Both the position numbers and the translations under genes were made by a program. The notes under the pieces are model-generated. The model was not told the DNA's origin. It was given only the letters and a program-made list of their open reading frames with translations, and made no database searches. From assembly GCF_036245865.1 (NCBI RefSeq), contig NZ_BTTW01000003.1:496001-560000 (forward strand): a stretch of DNA of 64,000 nucleotides, read 5' to 3'. Source of the DNA: Corallococcus caeni. Its GTDB lineage: Bacteria; Myxococcota; Myxococcia; Myxococcales; Myxococcaceae. Shown one piece after another: positions 24,308 to 36,332 of the stretch (position 1 is the first letter of the stretch; each line of letters opens with the position of its first letter).

Positions 24308-25396
24308 ATGAGCGTGTCCCAGGCCGATGTGATGACGGCCATGTCGAAGGTGATCGACCCCGAACTGCACGTCGACCTGGTGAAGGCCGGGATGGTGAAG
24401 GACGTGCGCGTCACCGGTGACACGGTGAAGCTGAAGATCGAGCTGACCACGCCCGCCTGTCCCATGAAGGGGAAGATCCAGGCGGACGCGGAGGCCGCGC
24501 TCAAGGCGGTGCCGGGCCTGAAGTCCTTCGACATCGAGTGGGGCGCCCAGGTACGCGGCGTCGCCGGCGGCTCCGGTGGCGGCGGGGCGCTCCTGCCGGG
24601 CGTGAAGAACATCCTGCTCGTGGGCGCCGGCAAGGGCGGCGTGGGCAAGAGCACGGTGGCGGTGAACCTGGCCACGTCGCTCGCGCAGCACGGCGCCAAG
24701 GTGGGCCTGCTGGACGCGGACTTCTACGGCCCCTCCGTGCCGCTGATGACGGGCACCGCGGACAAGCGCCCGGTGAGCCCCAACGGCAAGACGCTGGATC
24801 CGCTGGTCGCCCACGGCCTGAAGATCATGTCCATCGGCTTCCTGGTGGAGGCGGATCAGGCGCTCATCTGGCGCGGCCCCATGCTCCACGGCGCCCTCAT
24901 GCAGCTGGTGCGCGACGTGAACTGGGGGGAGCTGGACTACCTCATCCTGGACCTGCCCCCGGGCACGGGCGACGTGGCGCTGACCCTGTCGCAGTCCGTG
25001 CGGGCCGCGGGCGCGGTGCTGGTGACGACGCCGCAGGACGTGGCGCTGGCGGACGTGGTGCGCGCCAAGCAGATGTTCGACAAGGTCCACATCCCCGTGC
25101 TGGGCATCGTGGAGAACATGAGCCAGTTCATCTGCCCGCACTGCAACAAGAGCACGCCCATCTTCAACCACGGCGGCGGACGCAAGGCCGCGGAGATGTT
25201 CGGCATCCCATTCCTGGGGGAGATCCCGCTCGACCTCAAGGTGCGCGAGGCGGGAGACTCCGGCGTGCCGGTGGTGGTGGGGCACAAGGACAGCCCGGAG
25301 GCGAAGGCCTTCCAGGACGTCGCCCGTGCCGTGGCGGGGCGCGTGTCCGCGCAGTCCATGAAGAGCGTGCCCCTGCCGGTGATGCAGGCCCGGTAG
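24308..25396 (+). CDS. mrp: Mrp/ApbC-type P-loop iron-sulfur carrier
   Basis: A 362-residue cytoplasmic ATPase that carries and delivers Fe-S clusters. Residues 1 to about 85 form the MIP18/DUF59 domain with ACPMKG. The deviant Walker A GKGGVGKS lies at 108-115, and DADFYGPSVP and LDLPPGTGD follow. CPHC near residue 276 is the conserved CxxC that bridges the cluster between dimer subunits. Length and order match bacterial Mrp. A likely sigma70 promoter precedes it, and two small genes follow closely, possibly in one operon. Confidence 0.94.
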   Translation: MSVSQADVMTAMSKVIDPELHVDLVKAGMVKDVRVTGDTVKLKIELTTPACPMKGKIQADAEAALKAVPGLKSFDIEWGAQVRGVAGGSGGGGALLPGVKNILLVGAGKGGVGKSTVAVNLATSLAQHGAKVGLLDADFYGPSVPLMTGTADKRPVSPNGKTLDPLVAHGLKIMSIGFLVEADQALIWRGPMLHGALMQLVRDVNWGELDYLILDLPPGTGDVALTLSQSVRAAGAVLVTTPQDVALADVVRAKQMFDKVHIPVLGIVENMSQFICPHCNKSTPIFNHGGGRKAAEMFGIPFLGEIPLDLKVREAGDSGVPVVVGHKDSPEAKAFQDVARAVAGRVSAQSMKSVPLPVMQAR

Positions 25397-25424
25397 GGCT
25401 CAACTGACGTGAAGGAGACCCCGC

Positions 25425-25934
25425 ATGGCCCCGGCCGGCAACGACGACCTCCCGCCTGATCCGCTGTTCGACGACGACTCGGAGCAGCAGCCCGGGCGGG
25501 AGAGCCGCTCGGGCGGCTTCGTGCCGGACTTCGTGCGGCGCATGGCGGTGGCCGGCATGGGCGCGGTCTTCATGGGCGAGGAGGGCATCCGTGCCCTCGC
25601 CGGCCAGCTGAAGCTCCCCAAGGAGGCGCTGGGCTTCATCCTCTCCCAGGCGGAGAAGACCAAGGACGACATCAGCCGCGTCGTCACGGAGGAGCTGCGC
25701 CGCTTCATGCAGTCGGAGAAGCTGCGCGACGAGTTCCTCAAGCTGCTCTCCGGCATGACGGTGGAGGTCAAGGCGCAGATCCGCCTGGTGCCGTCGGAGA
25801 AGTCCGAGGAGGCGCCCGCGCCGGAGCCGCACGCCAAGTCCTCCAAGAAGGCCGCGGAGGCGCCCACCGCGCGCGTGGTCATCACCGACGTGAACGCGCG
25901 CCGGCCGGCCTCCAAGCGCTCGAAGCGGGAGTAG
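25425..25934 (+). CDS. hypothetical soluble protein, helical core
   Basis: A 169-residue protein 28 bp after mrp, with AAGGAG before the ATG. The first 30 residues are acidic and Pro-rich. Residues 32-120 are helical (FVPDFVRRMAVAGMGAVFMG, then EEGIRALAGQLKLPKEALGF) and include DISRVVTEELRRFMQSEKLRDEF, which could form a coiled coil. The C-terminus is a basic Lys/Ala/Arg tail. It resembles small myxobacterial proteins of unknown role and loosely recalls phasin-like helices, but I cannot assign it. The next gene begins 4 bp after the stop. Confidence 0.72.
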   Translation: MAPAGNDDLPPDPLFDDDSEQQPGRESRSGGFVPDFVRRMAVAGMGAVFMGEEGIRALAGQLKLPKEALGFILSQAEKTKDDISRVVTEELRRFMQSEKLRDEFLKLLSGMTVEVKAQIRLVPSEKSEEAPAPEPHAKSSKKAAEAPTARVVITDVNARRPASKRSKRE

Positions 25935-25938
25935 GGAC

Positions 25939-26388
25939 GTGGCGGAGGAGGTCCCCACGTCGCCCGCGCCGGAGCTTCCGGCACCGCCCCCCAAGCCGCG
26001 GCCTGGCTGGCGCACGCACCCGTTGCCCAAGCGGCTGGCGCTCATCGCCATCGTGGCGGTGGGGCTGTGGCTGTGGAAGGCCACGGACCTGCCGGAGCGG
26101 CAGATCATCTTCCAGCTCACCGGAGACGGCTGGAGCAGCGCGCGAGCCCTGGATCTCCAGGTGCTGGACGACGAGGAGCACATCCTCAAGCGCGAGGAGC
26201 GTTTCTTCGCGAACGGTCCGCCCCCGGAGGTGACGTTCAAGATGCGCCTGCCGGAGGGCACCTTCCGCGCGCTCCTGTTCGTGAAGGTGGAGGGGCGCGA
26301 ACAGCGCGTGCGCGTGGAGGAACGGCTCACGGTGGGCGAGGGTGAGGCCATCGTCCGCCAGCCGAGGCTGCCCGCCATCAGCCGTTGA
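25939..26388 (+). CDS. membrane-anchored protein of unknown function
   Basis: A 149-residue protein from GTG 25939, 4 bp after the previous stop, so likely cotranscribed. A Pro-rich cytoplasmic leader is followed by a single membrane helix at about residues 32-48 (LALIAIVAVGLWLW). An outer beta-rich domain of about 95 residues follows (IIFQLTGDGWSSARALDLQV, EVTFKMRLPEGTFRALLFVK). The external domain looks like a small Ig-like or carboxypeptidase-regulatory sandwich. No family assignment. Confidence 0.7.
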   Translation: MAEEVPTSPAPELPAPPPKPRPGWRTHPLPKRLALIAIVAVGLWLWKATDLPERQIIFQLTGDGWSSARALDLQVLDDEEHILKREERFFANGPPPEVTFKMRLPEGTFRALLFVKVEGREQRVRVEERLTVGEGEAIVRQPRLPAISR

Positions 26389-26447
26389 CCGTCGTTGACC
26401 CTCCTGGGGGCGTGCGTTATGGCCGCCGGCACAGGAGAGAAGACGCC

Positions 26448-27296
26448 ATGGCAACGGAACACATCGTCGTCGTCGGTGCAGGGCAGATGGGCGCGGGCAT
26501 CGCGCAGGTGGCGCTCCAGGCGGGCCTCCGCGTGTCGCTGGTGGACGTCAACAAGGACGGGCTCGCCAAGGGCGCGGACCGCATCAAGGCCGGCCTGAAG
26601 AAGCTGGTGGAGAAGGGCAAGCTGGACGCGGCGAAGCAGCAGGCCGCCGAAGCGAACCTCGCCACCTTCACGAGCGCTCGCGACGCGAAGGACGTGGACG
26701 TCGCCATCGAGGCCGTCACGGAGAACGAGGACCTCAAGCGCCGCATCTTCCTGGAGCTGGACGAGGTCGTCCGCCCCGGCGGCATCCTCGCCACCAACAC
26801 GTCCTCCATCCCCATCACCCGCATCGCCGCGGCCACGAAGCGCCCGGAAGCCGTCATCGGGATGCACTTCATGAACCCGGTGCCGGTGATGCAGCTCGTG
26901 GAGCTGATCCGCGGCGCGGCCACCAGCGATGAGACCTACGCCACCATCCGCGCGATGGCCGAGCGCATGGGCAAGACGACGGTGGTCTCCAAGGACTACC
27001 CGGGATTCATCGTCAACCGCATCCTCATCCCCATGCTCAACGAGGCCTGCTTCGCGCTGATGGAGGGCCTGGGCACCGCGGAGGACATCGACACCGCGAT
27101 GAAGCTGGGCACCAACCAGCCCATGGGCCCGCTGCAGCTGGCGGACTTCATCGGCCTGGACACGGTGCTCTACATCGCCGAGGTGCTCCACAAGGGCCTG
27201 GGTGACTCCAAGTACCGCCCGTGCCCGCTGCTGCGTCAGTACGTGGACGCCGGCTGGTACGGCAAGAAGAGCGGCCGCGGCTTCTACAAGTACTAG
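26448..27296 (+). CDS. 3-hydroxybutyryl-CoA dehydrogenase
   Basis: A 282-residue NAD-dependent dehydrogenase that interconverts 3-hydroxyacyl-CoA and 3-oxoacyl-CoA. The Rossmann motif VVVGAGQMGAGIAQ starts at residue 7. IGMHFMNPVPVMQLVE contains the catalytic His, and PGFIVNRILIPMLNEA begins the C-terminal dimer domain. GxPMGPLQLADFIGLD is typical for the butyryl type. It has no fused hydratase, matching the short monofunctional form. ATG 26448 follows AGGAGAG. The enoyl-CoA hydratase gene begins 23 bp downstream, giving adjacent steps of beta-oxidation or butyrate metabolism. Confidence 0.93.
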   Translation: MATEHIVVVGAGQMGAGIAQVALQAGLRVSLVDVNKDGLAKGADRIKAGLKKLVEKGKLDAAKQQAAEANLATFTSARDAKDVDVAIEAVTENEDLKRRIFLELDEVVRPGGILATNTSSIPITRIAAATKRPEAVIGMHFMNPVPVMQLVELIRGAATSDETYATIRAMAERMGKTTVVSKDYPGFIVNRILIPMLNEACFALMEGLGTAEDIDTAMKLGTNQPMGPLQLADFIGLDTVLYIAEVLHKGLGDSKYRPCPLLRQYVDAGWYGKKSGRGFYKY

Positions 27297-27319
27297 GCCT
27301 TTCCGGAGACACCACGCAC

Positions 27320-28096
27320 ATGGACTACCAGAACATCAAGTTCGAGAAGGACGGCGCCATCGCCATCCTCACCGTGGACCGCCCCAAGGCGCTCAACGCG
27401 CTCAACAGCGCCACGTTCCACGAGATGGACCACGCGCTGCGCTCGCTGAAGGAGGACACGCGCGCGCTCATCGTCACCGGCGGCGGGGACAAGTCCTTCG
27501 TCGCGGGCGCGGACATCGCGGAGATGTCCACCATCAGCGCCGCGCAGGCCCGCGAGTTCTCCGCGCTGGGACACCACGTCTTCGCGTCCCTGGAGAACCT
27601 GCCCATCCCCACCATCGCGGCCGTGAACGGCTTCGCGCTGGGCGGCGGCCTGGAGCTGGCCCTGGGGTGCGATCTCATCTACGCGTCGGAGAAGGCCAAG
27701 CTGGGCGTGCCGGAAGTCACCCTGGGCGTCATCCCGGGCTTCGGCGGCACGCAGCGCCTCACGCGCCTGCTGGGCCGCGCCCGCGCCAAGGAGCTGCTCT
27801 TCACCGCGGACCGCATCGACGCGGCGAAGGCGAAGGAGATCGGCCTGGTGCTGGAGGTGCTGCCTCCGGATCAGCTCATGGCCCACTGCAAGGCGGTGGC
27901 CGCCAAGATCCTGAAGAACGGCCCGCTCGCGGTGGCCCAGGCCAAGCGCGTGGTGGAGTACGGCGCGGACCAGGACCTGCGCGCCGCCAACGAGCTGGAG
28001 CGCCAGGGCTTCGCGGTCCTCTTCGGTTCGGAGGATCAGCGCGAGGGCATGGCCGCGTTCCTGGCCAAGCGTCCTGCCAACTTCCAGGGCAAGTGA
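27320..28096 (+). CDS. enoyl-CoA hydratase
   Basis: A 258-residue crotonase-fold enzyme that hydrates trans-2-enoyl-CoA to 3-hydroxyacyl-CoA. KSFVAGADIAEM and NGFALGGGLELALGCD form the oxyanion hole. The two catalytic Glu are present in GGGLELAL and PEVTLGVIPGFGGTQRL. The length is that of mitochondrial-type short-chain hydratases. It lies directly after the hydroxyacyl-CoA dehydrogenase, whose substrate it makes. The next gene begins 1 bp after the stop. Confidence 0.93.
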   Translation: MDYQNIKFEKDGAIAILTVDRPKALNALNSATFHEMDHALRSLKEDTRALIVTGGGDKSFVAGADIAEMSTISAAQAREFSALGHHVFASLENLPIPTIAAVNGFALGGGLELALGCDLIYASEKAKLGVPEVTLGVIPGFGGTQRLTRLLGRARAKELLFTADRIDAAKAKEIGLVLEVLPPDQLMAHCKAVAAKILKNGPLAVAQAKRVVEYGADQDLRAANELERQGFAVLFGSEDQREGMAAFLAKRPANFQGK

Positions 28097-28097
28097 C

Positions 28098-28721
28098 GTG
28101 AAGCGCGCGGTCGCGGCCGGGAGCCTGCTGTGCTTCCTGGCCGCGCCGCCGGCCCGGGCCGATGCCGAGCCGGAGCGCCTGGAACGCGCTCCGGCCCTGG
28201 TCTCCTGGAAGCGCACGCTGTGTCTCTACACGCTGTGCTTCCTGGAGCCCGCCATCCCGGACCTGCGCCGCGAGTGGGGCGACGGCGCCCACTGGGTGCT
28301 CTCCTGGCCCATCCACCCGTGGGCCACGCCGCCCCTGGACGTACCCGGCGTGCTGGGGCCCACGCTCATCCTGTCGCCCTTCGTGGAGCCCCAGTTGCGG
28401 CTGCGGCCGTCCACCTTCCGGCTGCTCGCGGGGGCCCGCGCGTATGCGTTCCCGGACGCGTACCGCATCGGCGTGCTGGCCGAGGGGGCGGGCGTGTGGG
28501 GCGGGGACGGGAAGGGCGGGGTGGCCGGGGTGGGGCTCACCTATGACCTGATTGAACGGCACCGGGACACCCAACCCTGGACGGTGTCGGTGGTGGTGCG
28601 CAGGGCGTGGACGGACGCGGGGGCTCGGACGGACGTGTCCTTCGACGTGACGGTGCCGCTGGCGATGTTCTTTGGGACCCGGATTCCCGCCCCCGAGGAC
28701 GGCGGGGCGTCTTCGGAGTAG
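28098..28721 (+). CDS. exported beta-rich protein, hypothetical
   Basis: A 207-residue protein starting at GTG 28098, 1 bp after the hydratase stop. An N-terminal signal (AVAAGSLLCFLAAPPARA) is followed by alternating hydrophobic strands such as FRLLAGARAYAFPDAYRIGV and WTVSVVVRRAW. These suggest a small outer-membrane beta barrel or a surface beta sheet. Four cysteines occur, two near residue 42 (LCLYTLCFLEP). No family recognised. Its place inside the acyl-CoA gene run seems incidental, although transcription is probably shared. Confidence 0.7.
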   Translation: MKRAVAAGSLLCFLAAPPARADAEPERLERAPALVSWKRTLCLYTLCFLEPAIPDLRREWGDGAHWVLSWPIHPWATPPLDVPGVLGPTLILSPFVEPQLRLRPSTFRLLAGARAYAFPDAYRIGVLAEGAGVWGGDGKGGVAGVGLTYDLIERHRDTQPWTVSVVVRRAWTDAGARTDVSFDVTVPLAMFFGTRIPAPEDGGASSE

Positions 28722-28756
28722 CCCCCGGGCGGACCCCGTACTATGGGAGGTCCACC

Positions 28757-29899
<1,143 letters not shown>

Positions 29900-29908
29900 T
29901 CACCCGCC

Positions 29909-30385
29909 ATGAAGCGCGCGCTCCTCCCCGTGCTGTTCCTGTCCCTGGGCCTTGGCGCCCCGCTGGCGCTCGCCCAGGGCACGTCGAAGAAGAAGGCCGC
30001 GGCCACGCCCGCCGCGACCCAGACGGCCCCTGCGACGACGCCCGCGCCCAAGAAGGACGACGGGCTGGACGTCAGCCGGCTGCCCTTCACCCCGGACTCC
30101 ATCCGCCAGGTGATGGCCCACCACATGCCTCGGATCCAGGAGTGCTACGAGGACCACATGGTGGAGAAGGACAAGAAGGTGGAGGGCCTCTTGCGCACCA
30201 CCTTCACCATCACCGCGGAAGGCACCGTGCGCAGCGCGAAGATCGACAAGCACGGCAGCACGCTGAAGGACGCGGGCCTCAACGACTGCGTGGTGGCGGT
30301 GCTGTCGTCCATGGACTTCCCCAAGCCCCCGGACGGCCGCGACCACCCCATCGAGTACCCGTTCAACCTCAAGGCCATCGAGTAG
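29909..30385 (+). CDS. exported AgmX/PglI C-terminal-domain protein
   Basis: A 158-residue protein with a signal peptide (LPVLFLSLGLGAPLALAQG), a Lys/Ala/Thr/Pro-rich linker (residues 25-55), and a C-terminal domain of about 95 residues starting FTPDSIRQVMAHHMPRIQEC. The RIQECYE and LNDCVVAVLSSMDFPKPP segments match the TonB-like AgmX/PglI C-terminal domain common in myxobacteria, often in gliding or envelope proteins. The two Cys (in RIQECYE and LNDCVV) may pair. It is inserted between two acyl-CoA dehydrogenase genes; a functional link to them is unlikely. Confidence 0.78.
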   Translation: MKRALLPVLFLSLGLGAPLALAQGTSKKKAAATPAATQTAPATTPAPKKDDGLDVSRLPFTPDSIRQVMAHHMPRIQECYEDHMVEKDKKVEGLLRTTFTITAEGTVRSAKIDKHGSTLKDAGLNDCVVAVLSSMDFPKPPDGRDHPIEYPFNLKAIE

Positions 30386-30416
30386 CGCTCCAGCCGCGCT
30401 CAGGACACCCGCGCCC

Positions 30417-31562
30417 GTGAACTTCGACCTCACCGAGACCCAGACGCTCATCCGCGACACCGCGCGCAAGTTCGCCCGCGAGCGCGTGGCCCCGCACGCC
30501 CGCGCCGCGGACCGCGAGGAGCGCTTCGACCCGGAAGTCTTCAAGGCCCTGGCCGAAGTGGGCCTGCTGGGCGTGAACCTGCCGGGGAAGTACGGCGGCG
30601 CGGAAGCGGGCGTCGTGTCCTACGCGCTGGCCATGATGGAGATGGCCGCCGCGGACGCCTCCGTGTCCGTGGCCATGGCCGTCACCAACATGTGCGGGGA
30701 GCTCATCCACGCGGCCGGCAACGACGCGCAGCGGGAGAAGTACGTCACGCGCATCACGTCCGGTGAGGCCATCGTCGGCGCGTTCGCCCTGAGCGAACCG
30801 CACGCGGGCTCCGACCCGGGCGCCATGCGCACCACCGCCACGAAGCGCGGCGACGTGTACGTGCTCAACGGCAGCAAGCAGTGGATCACCTCCGGCGCCT
30901 ACGCGGGCGTCATCGTCGTCTGGGCCCGCACGGGCCAGGCCGGCAACAAGGGCCTGTCCTGCTTCATCGTGGAGGGCGGCGCCAAGGGCCTCCACGTGGG
31001 CAAGCACGAGGACAAGATGGGCCTGCGCGCGTCCAACACCGTGGGGCTCACCTTCGAGGACTGCGAAGTGCCCGCGGCCAACCTCCTGGGCAAGGAGGGC
31101 GACGGGTTCCGCCTGGCCATGATGGCGCTGGACGGCGGCCGCATCGGCATCGCGGCGCAGGCGTGCGGCACGGGCCGCGCGGCGCTGGAAGCGACCGTGT
31201 CCTACACCAAGGACCGCAAGGCCTTTGGCCAGGCCGTGGCGGACCTCCAGGCCCCGCGCTTCATGATGGCGGACATGCGCACACAGCTGGACGCGGCGGA
31301 GCTGCTCACCCTGCGCGCCGCCGCCCTCAAGGAGGCCGGCCAGCCGTTCACCCGCGAGGCCTCCATGGCGAAGCTGTTCGCCAGCGAGATGAGCAACAAG
31401 GTCGCGGACAAGGCCGTGCAACTGCACGGCGGCTACGGTTACATCGACGAGTTCCCGGTCGAGCGTTACTTCCGGGATGCCCGCGTGCAGACCATCTACG
31501 AGGGCACCAGCGAGGTGCAGCGGATGGTCATCGCCCGCGAGACGTTCCGGCGGGAAGGGTAG
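30417..31562 (+). CDS. acyl-CoA dehydrogenase, second copy
   Basis: A 381-residue acyl-CoA dehydrogenase from GTG 30417. FALSEPHAGSDPGAMRT and KQWITSGAY are the flavin/substrate motifs, and Glu in IYEGTSEVQR is the likely catalytic base. It is similar to the 28757 copy throughout but differs in the central substrate region. No terminator is obvious before rpsA. It completes a set that can oxidise short acyl-CoAs to acetoacetyl-CoA together with the hydratase, dehydrogenase and thiolase in this window. Confidence 0.92.
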   Translation: MNFDLTETQTLIRDTARKFARERVAPHARAADREERFDPEVFKALAEVGLLGVNLPGKYGGAEAGVVSYALAMMEMAAADASVSVAMAVTNMCGELIHAAGNDAQREKYVTRITSGEAIVGAFALSEPHAGSDPGAMRTTATKRGDVYVLNGSKQWITSGAYAGVIVVWARTGQAGNKGLSCFIVEGGAKGLHVGKHEDKMGLRASNTVGLTFEDCEVPAANLLGKEGDGFRLAMMALDGGRIGIAAQACGTGRAALEATVSYTKDRKAFGQAVADLQAPRFMMADMRTQLDAAELLTLRAAALKEAGQPFTREASMAKLFASEMSNKVADKAVQLHGGYGYIDEFPVERYFRDARVQTIYEGTSEVQRMVIARETFRREG

Positions 31563-31644
31563 GGGTAGGTGCGCTTCGCCTGTCCCACACAGGGCGGGCG
31601 GGCAAGGGGGCCCCGGCAGGCGCCAGAGGTGCGGCGCCGCTCGG

Positions 31645-31659
31645 GTGTTCATAGAACAC
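31645..31659. promoter_or_regulatory. inverted repeat GTGTTC-ATA-GAACAC, operator candidate
   Basis: Perfect 6-bp arms with a 3-bp centre, 27 bp upstream of the -35 box of the rpsA promoter. Position and symmetry fit a dimeric regulator; no known site is matched. Confidence 0.4.
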
Positions 31660-31686
31660 GGATCACCATATGGCGCGGCGCCCCAC

Positions 31687-31716
31687 TTGACTCCCGGAAA
31701 CCCAGGTGTCTAGGGT
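31687..31716 (+). promoter_or_regulatory. sigma70-type promoter for rpsA
   Basis: TTGACT (31687-31692), 18-bp spacer, TAGGGT (31711-31716), giving an untranslated leader of roughly 120 bases. It lies in the 280-bp gene-free region before rpsA, the rest of which shows only GC-rich dyads. A leader this long leaves room for S1 autoregulation, which is known in E. coli, but no specific structure was identified. Confidence 0.6.
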
Positions 31717-31842
31717 GCGCGGCTTCCAACCAGCCTTGCGTCCCTGTTCGAGGGACAATCGCGGTTTCCCGTCGCTCCCCGCAGGCGGCCGCGCACCCAT
31801 CTCAACAGGGGGCAGTTGTACCGTTCCAAGGACTTCCACTTC

Positions 31843-33549
<1,707 letters not shown>

Positions 33550-33575
33550 TCAGCCCAACGTCATGACGTGAATAG

Positions 33576-33608
33576 CGGCCGGGTTCCCAATCGGGAGCCC
33601 GGCCGTTT
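33576..33608 (+). terminator. rho-independent terminator after rpsA
   Basis: A 13-bp stem (33576-33588 with 33593-33605, one G-U pair), AATC loop and TTT after it. It begins 26 bp after the rpsA stop. Confidence 0.85.
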
Positions 33609-33694
33609 CCATTTGATTCGCCCGAAACCGGCCGTGATAAGTCGCATCCAAACCTTCCTGGCAGCTCTCAGTTCCCTCTCAAGGAGACAGTTCC

Positions 33695-34876
33695 ATGGCT
33701 CGTGAAGTCGTCATCGTGGGCGCGGCCCGTACCCCCATCGGCTCCTTCCAGGGAGCGCTGTCCAAGCTCACCGCCCCGCAGCTGGGCGCCATCGCCATCA
33801 AGGCGGCGCTGGAGCGCGCGGGCGTGAAGCCGGAGGCCGTGCAGGAGGTCATCATGGGCTGCGTCCTCCAGGCGGGCGTGGGCCAGGCGCCTGCCCGCCA
33901 GGCGGCCATCTTCGCGGGCCTCCCGGACTCCGTCCCGGCCGTCACCCTCAACAAGGTCTGTGGCTCCGGCCTGAAGACGGTCATCGCCGCGGCGCAGGCC
34001 ATCGCGCTGGGTGACGCGGACGTCATCGTCGCGGGCGGCATGGAGTCCATGTCCAACGCGCCCTACCTGAGCCACACCATGCGCGGCGGTGCCCGCATGG
34101 GGAACGTGGAGTTCAAGGACGCGATGATCAACGACGGCCTCTGGGACGTATACGGCAACGTCCACATGGGCAACTGTGCCGAGGAGTGCGCCACCTCCCA
34201 GGGCATCAGCCGCGCGCAGCAGGACGAGTTCGCGCTGGAGTCCACCCGCCGCGCCATCCAGGCCCAGAAGGAAGGCCTGTTCGCCGCGGAGATCGTCCCC
34301 GTCCAGATTCCGGGCAAGAAGCCGGATGAGTTCACCACCGTCTCCGAGGACGAGGGCCCCAAGAACGCCAAGCCGGACAAGATCCCGGGCCTCAAGCCCG
34401 TGTTCAAGAAGGACGGCACCGTGACGGCCGCCAACGCGTCCTCCATCAACGACGGCGCCGCGGCGCTGGTGCTGATGAGCGAGGAGAAGGCGAAGGCCGA
34501 AGGCCGCACCATCCTGGGCCGCATCAAGGGCTACGCGCAGGCGGCCCGCAAGCCGGTGGAGTTCACCATCGCGCCGGCGGACGCCATCAACACGCTGCTC
34601 AAGAAGCAGAACATCACCGCCAAGGACGTGGACCTCTGGGAGATCAACGAGGCCTTCTCCGTGGTGTCCATCGCCAACAACCGCATCCTCGGCCTGGAGC
34701 CGTCCAAGGTGAACGTGCGCGGCGGCGCGGTGGTGCTCGGCCACCCGATTGGCGCCTCCGGTGCGCGCGTGCTCGTCACGCTGCTCCAGACGATGAAGGA
34801 CCAGGACAAGAAGCGCGGCGTGGCGTCGCTCTGCATCGGCGGCGGCGAAGGCATCGCGCTGATGGTCGAGCGCTGA
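33695..34876 (+). CDS. acetyl-CoA acetyltransferase (thiolase)
   Basis: A 393-residue degradative or biosynthetic thiolase that reversibly makes acetoacetyl-CoA from two acetyl-CoA. The acyl-accepting Cys89 lies in NKVCGSGLK, the second site GHPIGASGAR is near residue 350, and the CIGGGEGIA motif holds the base Cys near 380. Length and motifs match the short thiolase II group. ATG 33695 follows CAAGGAGA. It is followed closely by both subunits of a CoA-transferase, so together they can activate acetoacetate and cleave it to acetyl-CoA, or run in reverse. Confidence 0.95.
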   Translation: MAREVVIVGAARTPIGSFQGALSKLTAPQLGAIAIKAALERAGVKPEAVQEVIMGCVLQAGVGQAPARQAAIFAGLPDSVPAVTLNKVCGSGLKTVIAAAQAIALGDADVIVAGGMESMSNAPYLSHTMRGGARMGNVEFKDAMINDGLWDVYGNVHMGNCAEECATSQGISRAQQDEFALESTRRAIQAQKEGLFAAEIVPVQIPGKKPDEFTTVSEDEGPKNAKPDKIPGLKPVFKKDGTVTAANASSINDGAAALVLMSEEKAKAEGRTILGRIKGYAQAARKPVEFTIAPADAINTLLKKQNITAKDVDLWEINEAFSVVSIANNRILGLEPSKVNVRGGAVVLGHPIGASGARVLVTLLQTMKDQDKKRGVASLCIGGGEGIALMVER

Positions 34877-34888
34877 GGACCTGACCGC

Positions 34889-35590
34889 ATGAACAAGGTC
34901 TACGCGAGCGCGGACGAGGCGGTCGCCGACATCCCGGACAACATCACCCTCATGAGTGGTGGGTTCGGGCTGTGCGGCAACCCCGAGAACCTCATCACGG
35001 CCCTGCACAAGAAGAACGTGAAGGGCCTCACCATCATCTCCAACAACTGCGGCACCACGGAGCTGGGGCTGGGCATCCTCCTGCAGAACAAGCAGGTGAA
35101 GAAGATGGTCGCCAGCTACGTGGGGGAGAACAAGGAGTTCGAGCGGCAGTTCCTCTCCGGCGAGCTGGAGGTGGAGCTGAACCCGCAGGGCACGCTCGCC
35201 GAGCGCATCCGCGCCGGGGGCTGCGGCATCGGCGGGTTCTTCACGCCGACGGGCGCGGGCACCCAGGTGGCCGAGGGCAAGGAGTCGCGCATGATCGACG
35301 GCCGGCTCCACGTCCTGGAGACGCCGCTGAAGGCCGACTTCGCCATCGTCCACGCCTGGAAGGCGGACACCTGGGGCAACCTGGTGTTCCACAAGACGGC
35401 GCGGAACTTCACGCCCATGATGTGCATGGCCGCCAAGGTCACCATCGTGGAGGCGGAGCACATCGTACAGCCGGGAGAGCTGGACCCGGACCAGGTGCAC
35501 ATCCCGAGCATCTTCGTGCACCGCATCGTGCAGGCGCAGAACCTCCAGAAGTGGATCGAGCGGCGGACCGTCCGCAAGAAGGCGTCCTGA
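34889..35590 (+). CDS. scoA: 3-oxoacid CoA-transferase subunit A
   Basis: A 233-residue alpha subunit of succinyl-CoA:3-ketoacid CoA-transferase type. [13 protein letters not shown] and [16 protein letters not shown] are the glycine-rich CoA-binding segments. The gene sits 12 bp after the thiolase stop and 4 bp before its partner. It should form a heterodimer with the B subunit to move CoA from succinyl-CoA to acetoacetate. Pca-type 3-oxoadipate transferase is an alternative, but the thiolase partner favours acetoacetate. Confidence 0.92.
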   Translation: MNKVYASADEAVADIPDNITLMSGGFGLCGNPENLITALHKKNVKGLTIISNNCGTTELGLGILLQNKQVKKMVASYVGENKEFERQFLSGELEVELNPQGTLAERIRAGGCGIGGFFTPTGAGTQVAEGKESRMIDGRLHVLETPLKADFAIVHAWKADTWGNLVFHKTARNFTPMMCMAAKVTIVEAEHIVQPGELDPDQVHIPSIFVHRIVQAQNLQKWIERRTVRKKAS

Positions 35591-35594
35591 AGCC

Positions 35595-36257
35595 ATGCCC
35601 CTGACTCGTGAACAGATCGCGCAGCGCATCGCCCAGGAGCTGAAGGACGGCTTCTACGTGAACCTGGGCATCGGCATCCCCACGCTCGTCCCCAACTACA
35701 TCCCGCACGGGGTGGAGGTGGTGCTCCAGTCGGAGAACGGCCTGCTCGGCATCGGGCCGTATCCGGAGGAGGGGACGGAGGACCCGGACCTCATCAACGC
35801 GGGCAAGGAGACGGTGACGGTGGTGAAGGGCTCCGCCTTCTTCGACTCCGCGCTGTCCTTCGGGATGATCCGCGGCGGCCACATCGACCTGGCCGTGCTG
35901 GGCGCCATGGAGGTCAGCGAAGAGGGTGACCTGGCCAACTGGATGATCCCCGGCAAGATGGTGAAGGGCATGGGCGGCGCCATGGACCTGGCCGTGGGTG
36001 CCAAGCGCATCTACGTGGCCATGGAGCACGCCAACAAGGACGGGCAGCCGAAGATTTTGAAGAAGTGCTCGCTGCCGCTGACGGGCCTCAAGTGCGTGCA
36101 CCACATCGTCACGGACCACGCGTTCATCGACGTGACTCCGGAGGGGCTCGTGTTGCGGGAGCTGGCGCCCGGACTGACGGTGGAACGGGTGCAGCAGCTC
36201 ACCGAGCCGAAGCTGAAGATCGCGCCCGACCTGCGCGAGATGAAGTTTCCCGCCTGA
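35595..36257 (+). CDS. scoB: 3-oxoacid CoA-transferase subunit B
   Basis: A 220-residue beta subunit. Glu47 in QSENGLLG is the catalytic Glu that forms the enzyme-CoA thioester. [13 protein letters not shown] and [15 protein letters not shown] are standard family blocks. It is cotranscribed with the A subunit and thiolase. No gene for hydroxybutyrate oxidation directly follows. Confidence 0.93.
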   Translation: MPLTREQIAQRIAQELKDGFYVNLGIGIPTLVPNYIPHGVEVVLQSENGLLGIGPYPEEGTEDPDLINAGKETVTVVKGSAFFDSALSFGMIRGGHIDLAVLGAMEVSEEGDLANWMIPGKMVKGMGGAMDLAVGAKRIYVAMEHANKDGQPKILKKCSLPLTGLKCVHHIVTDHAFIDVTPEGLVLRELAPGLTVERVQQLTEPKLKIAPDLREMKFPA

Positions 36258-36332
36258 CGTAGGGTGCTAGGGTGCGCTTCCGTCTCCTCGGGTGAGACGG
36301 AAGCCACCATCCCCCGAGGAGCGGAGCACCTC

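Noticed and set aside
33558-33569. 12-bp palindrome ACGTCATGACGT after rpsA
   Set aside because: It lies between the stop codon and the terminator with no promoter role; probably chance.
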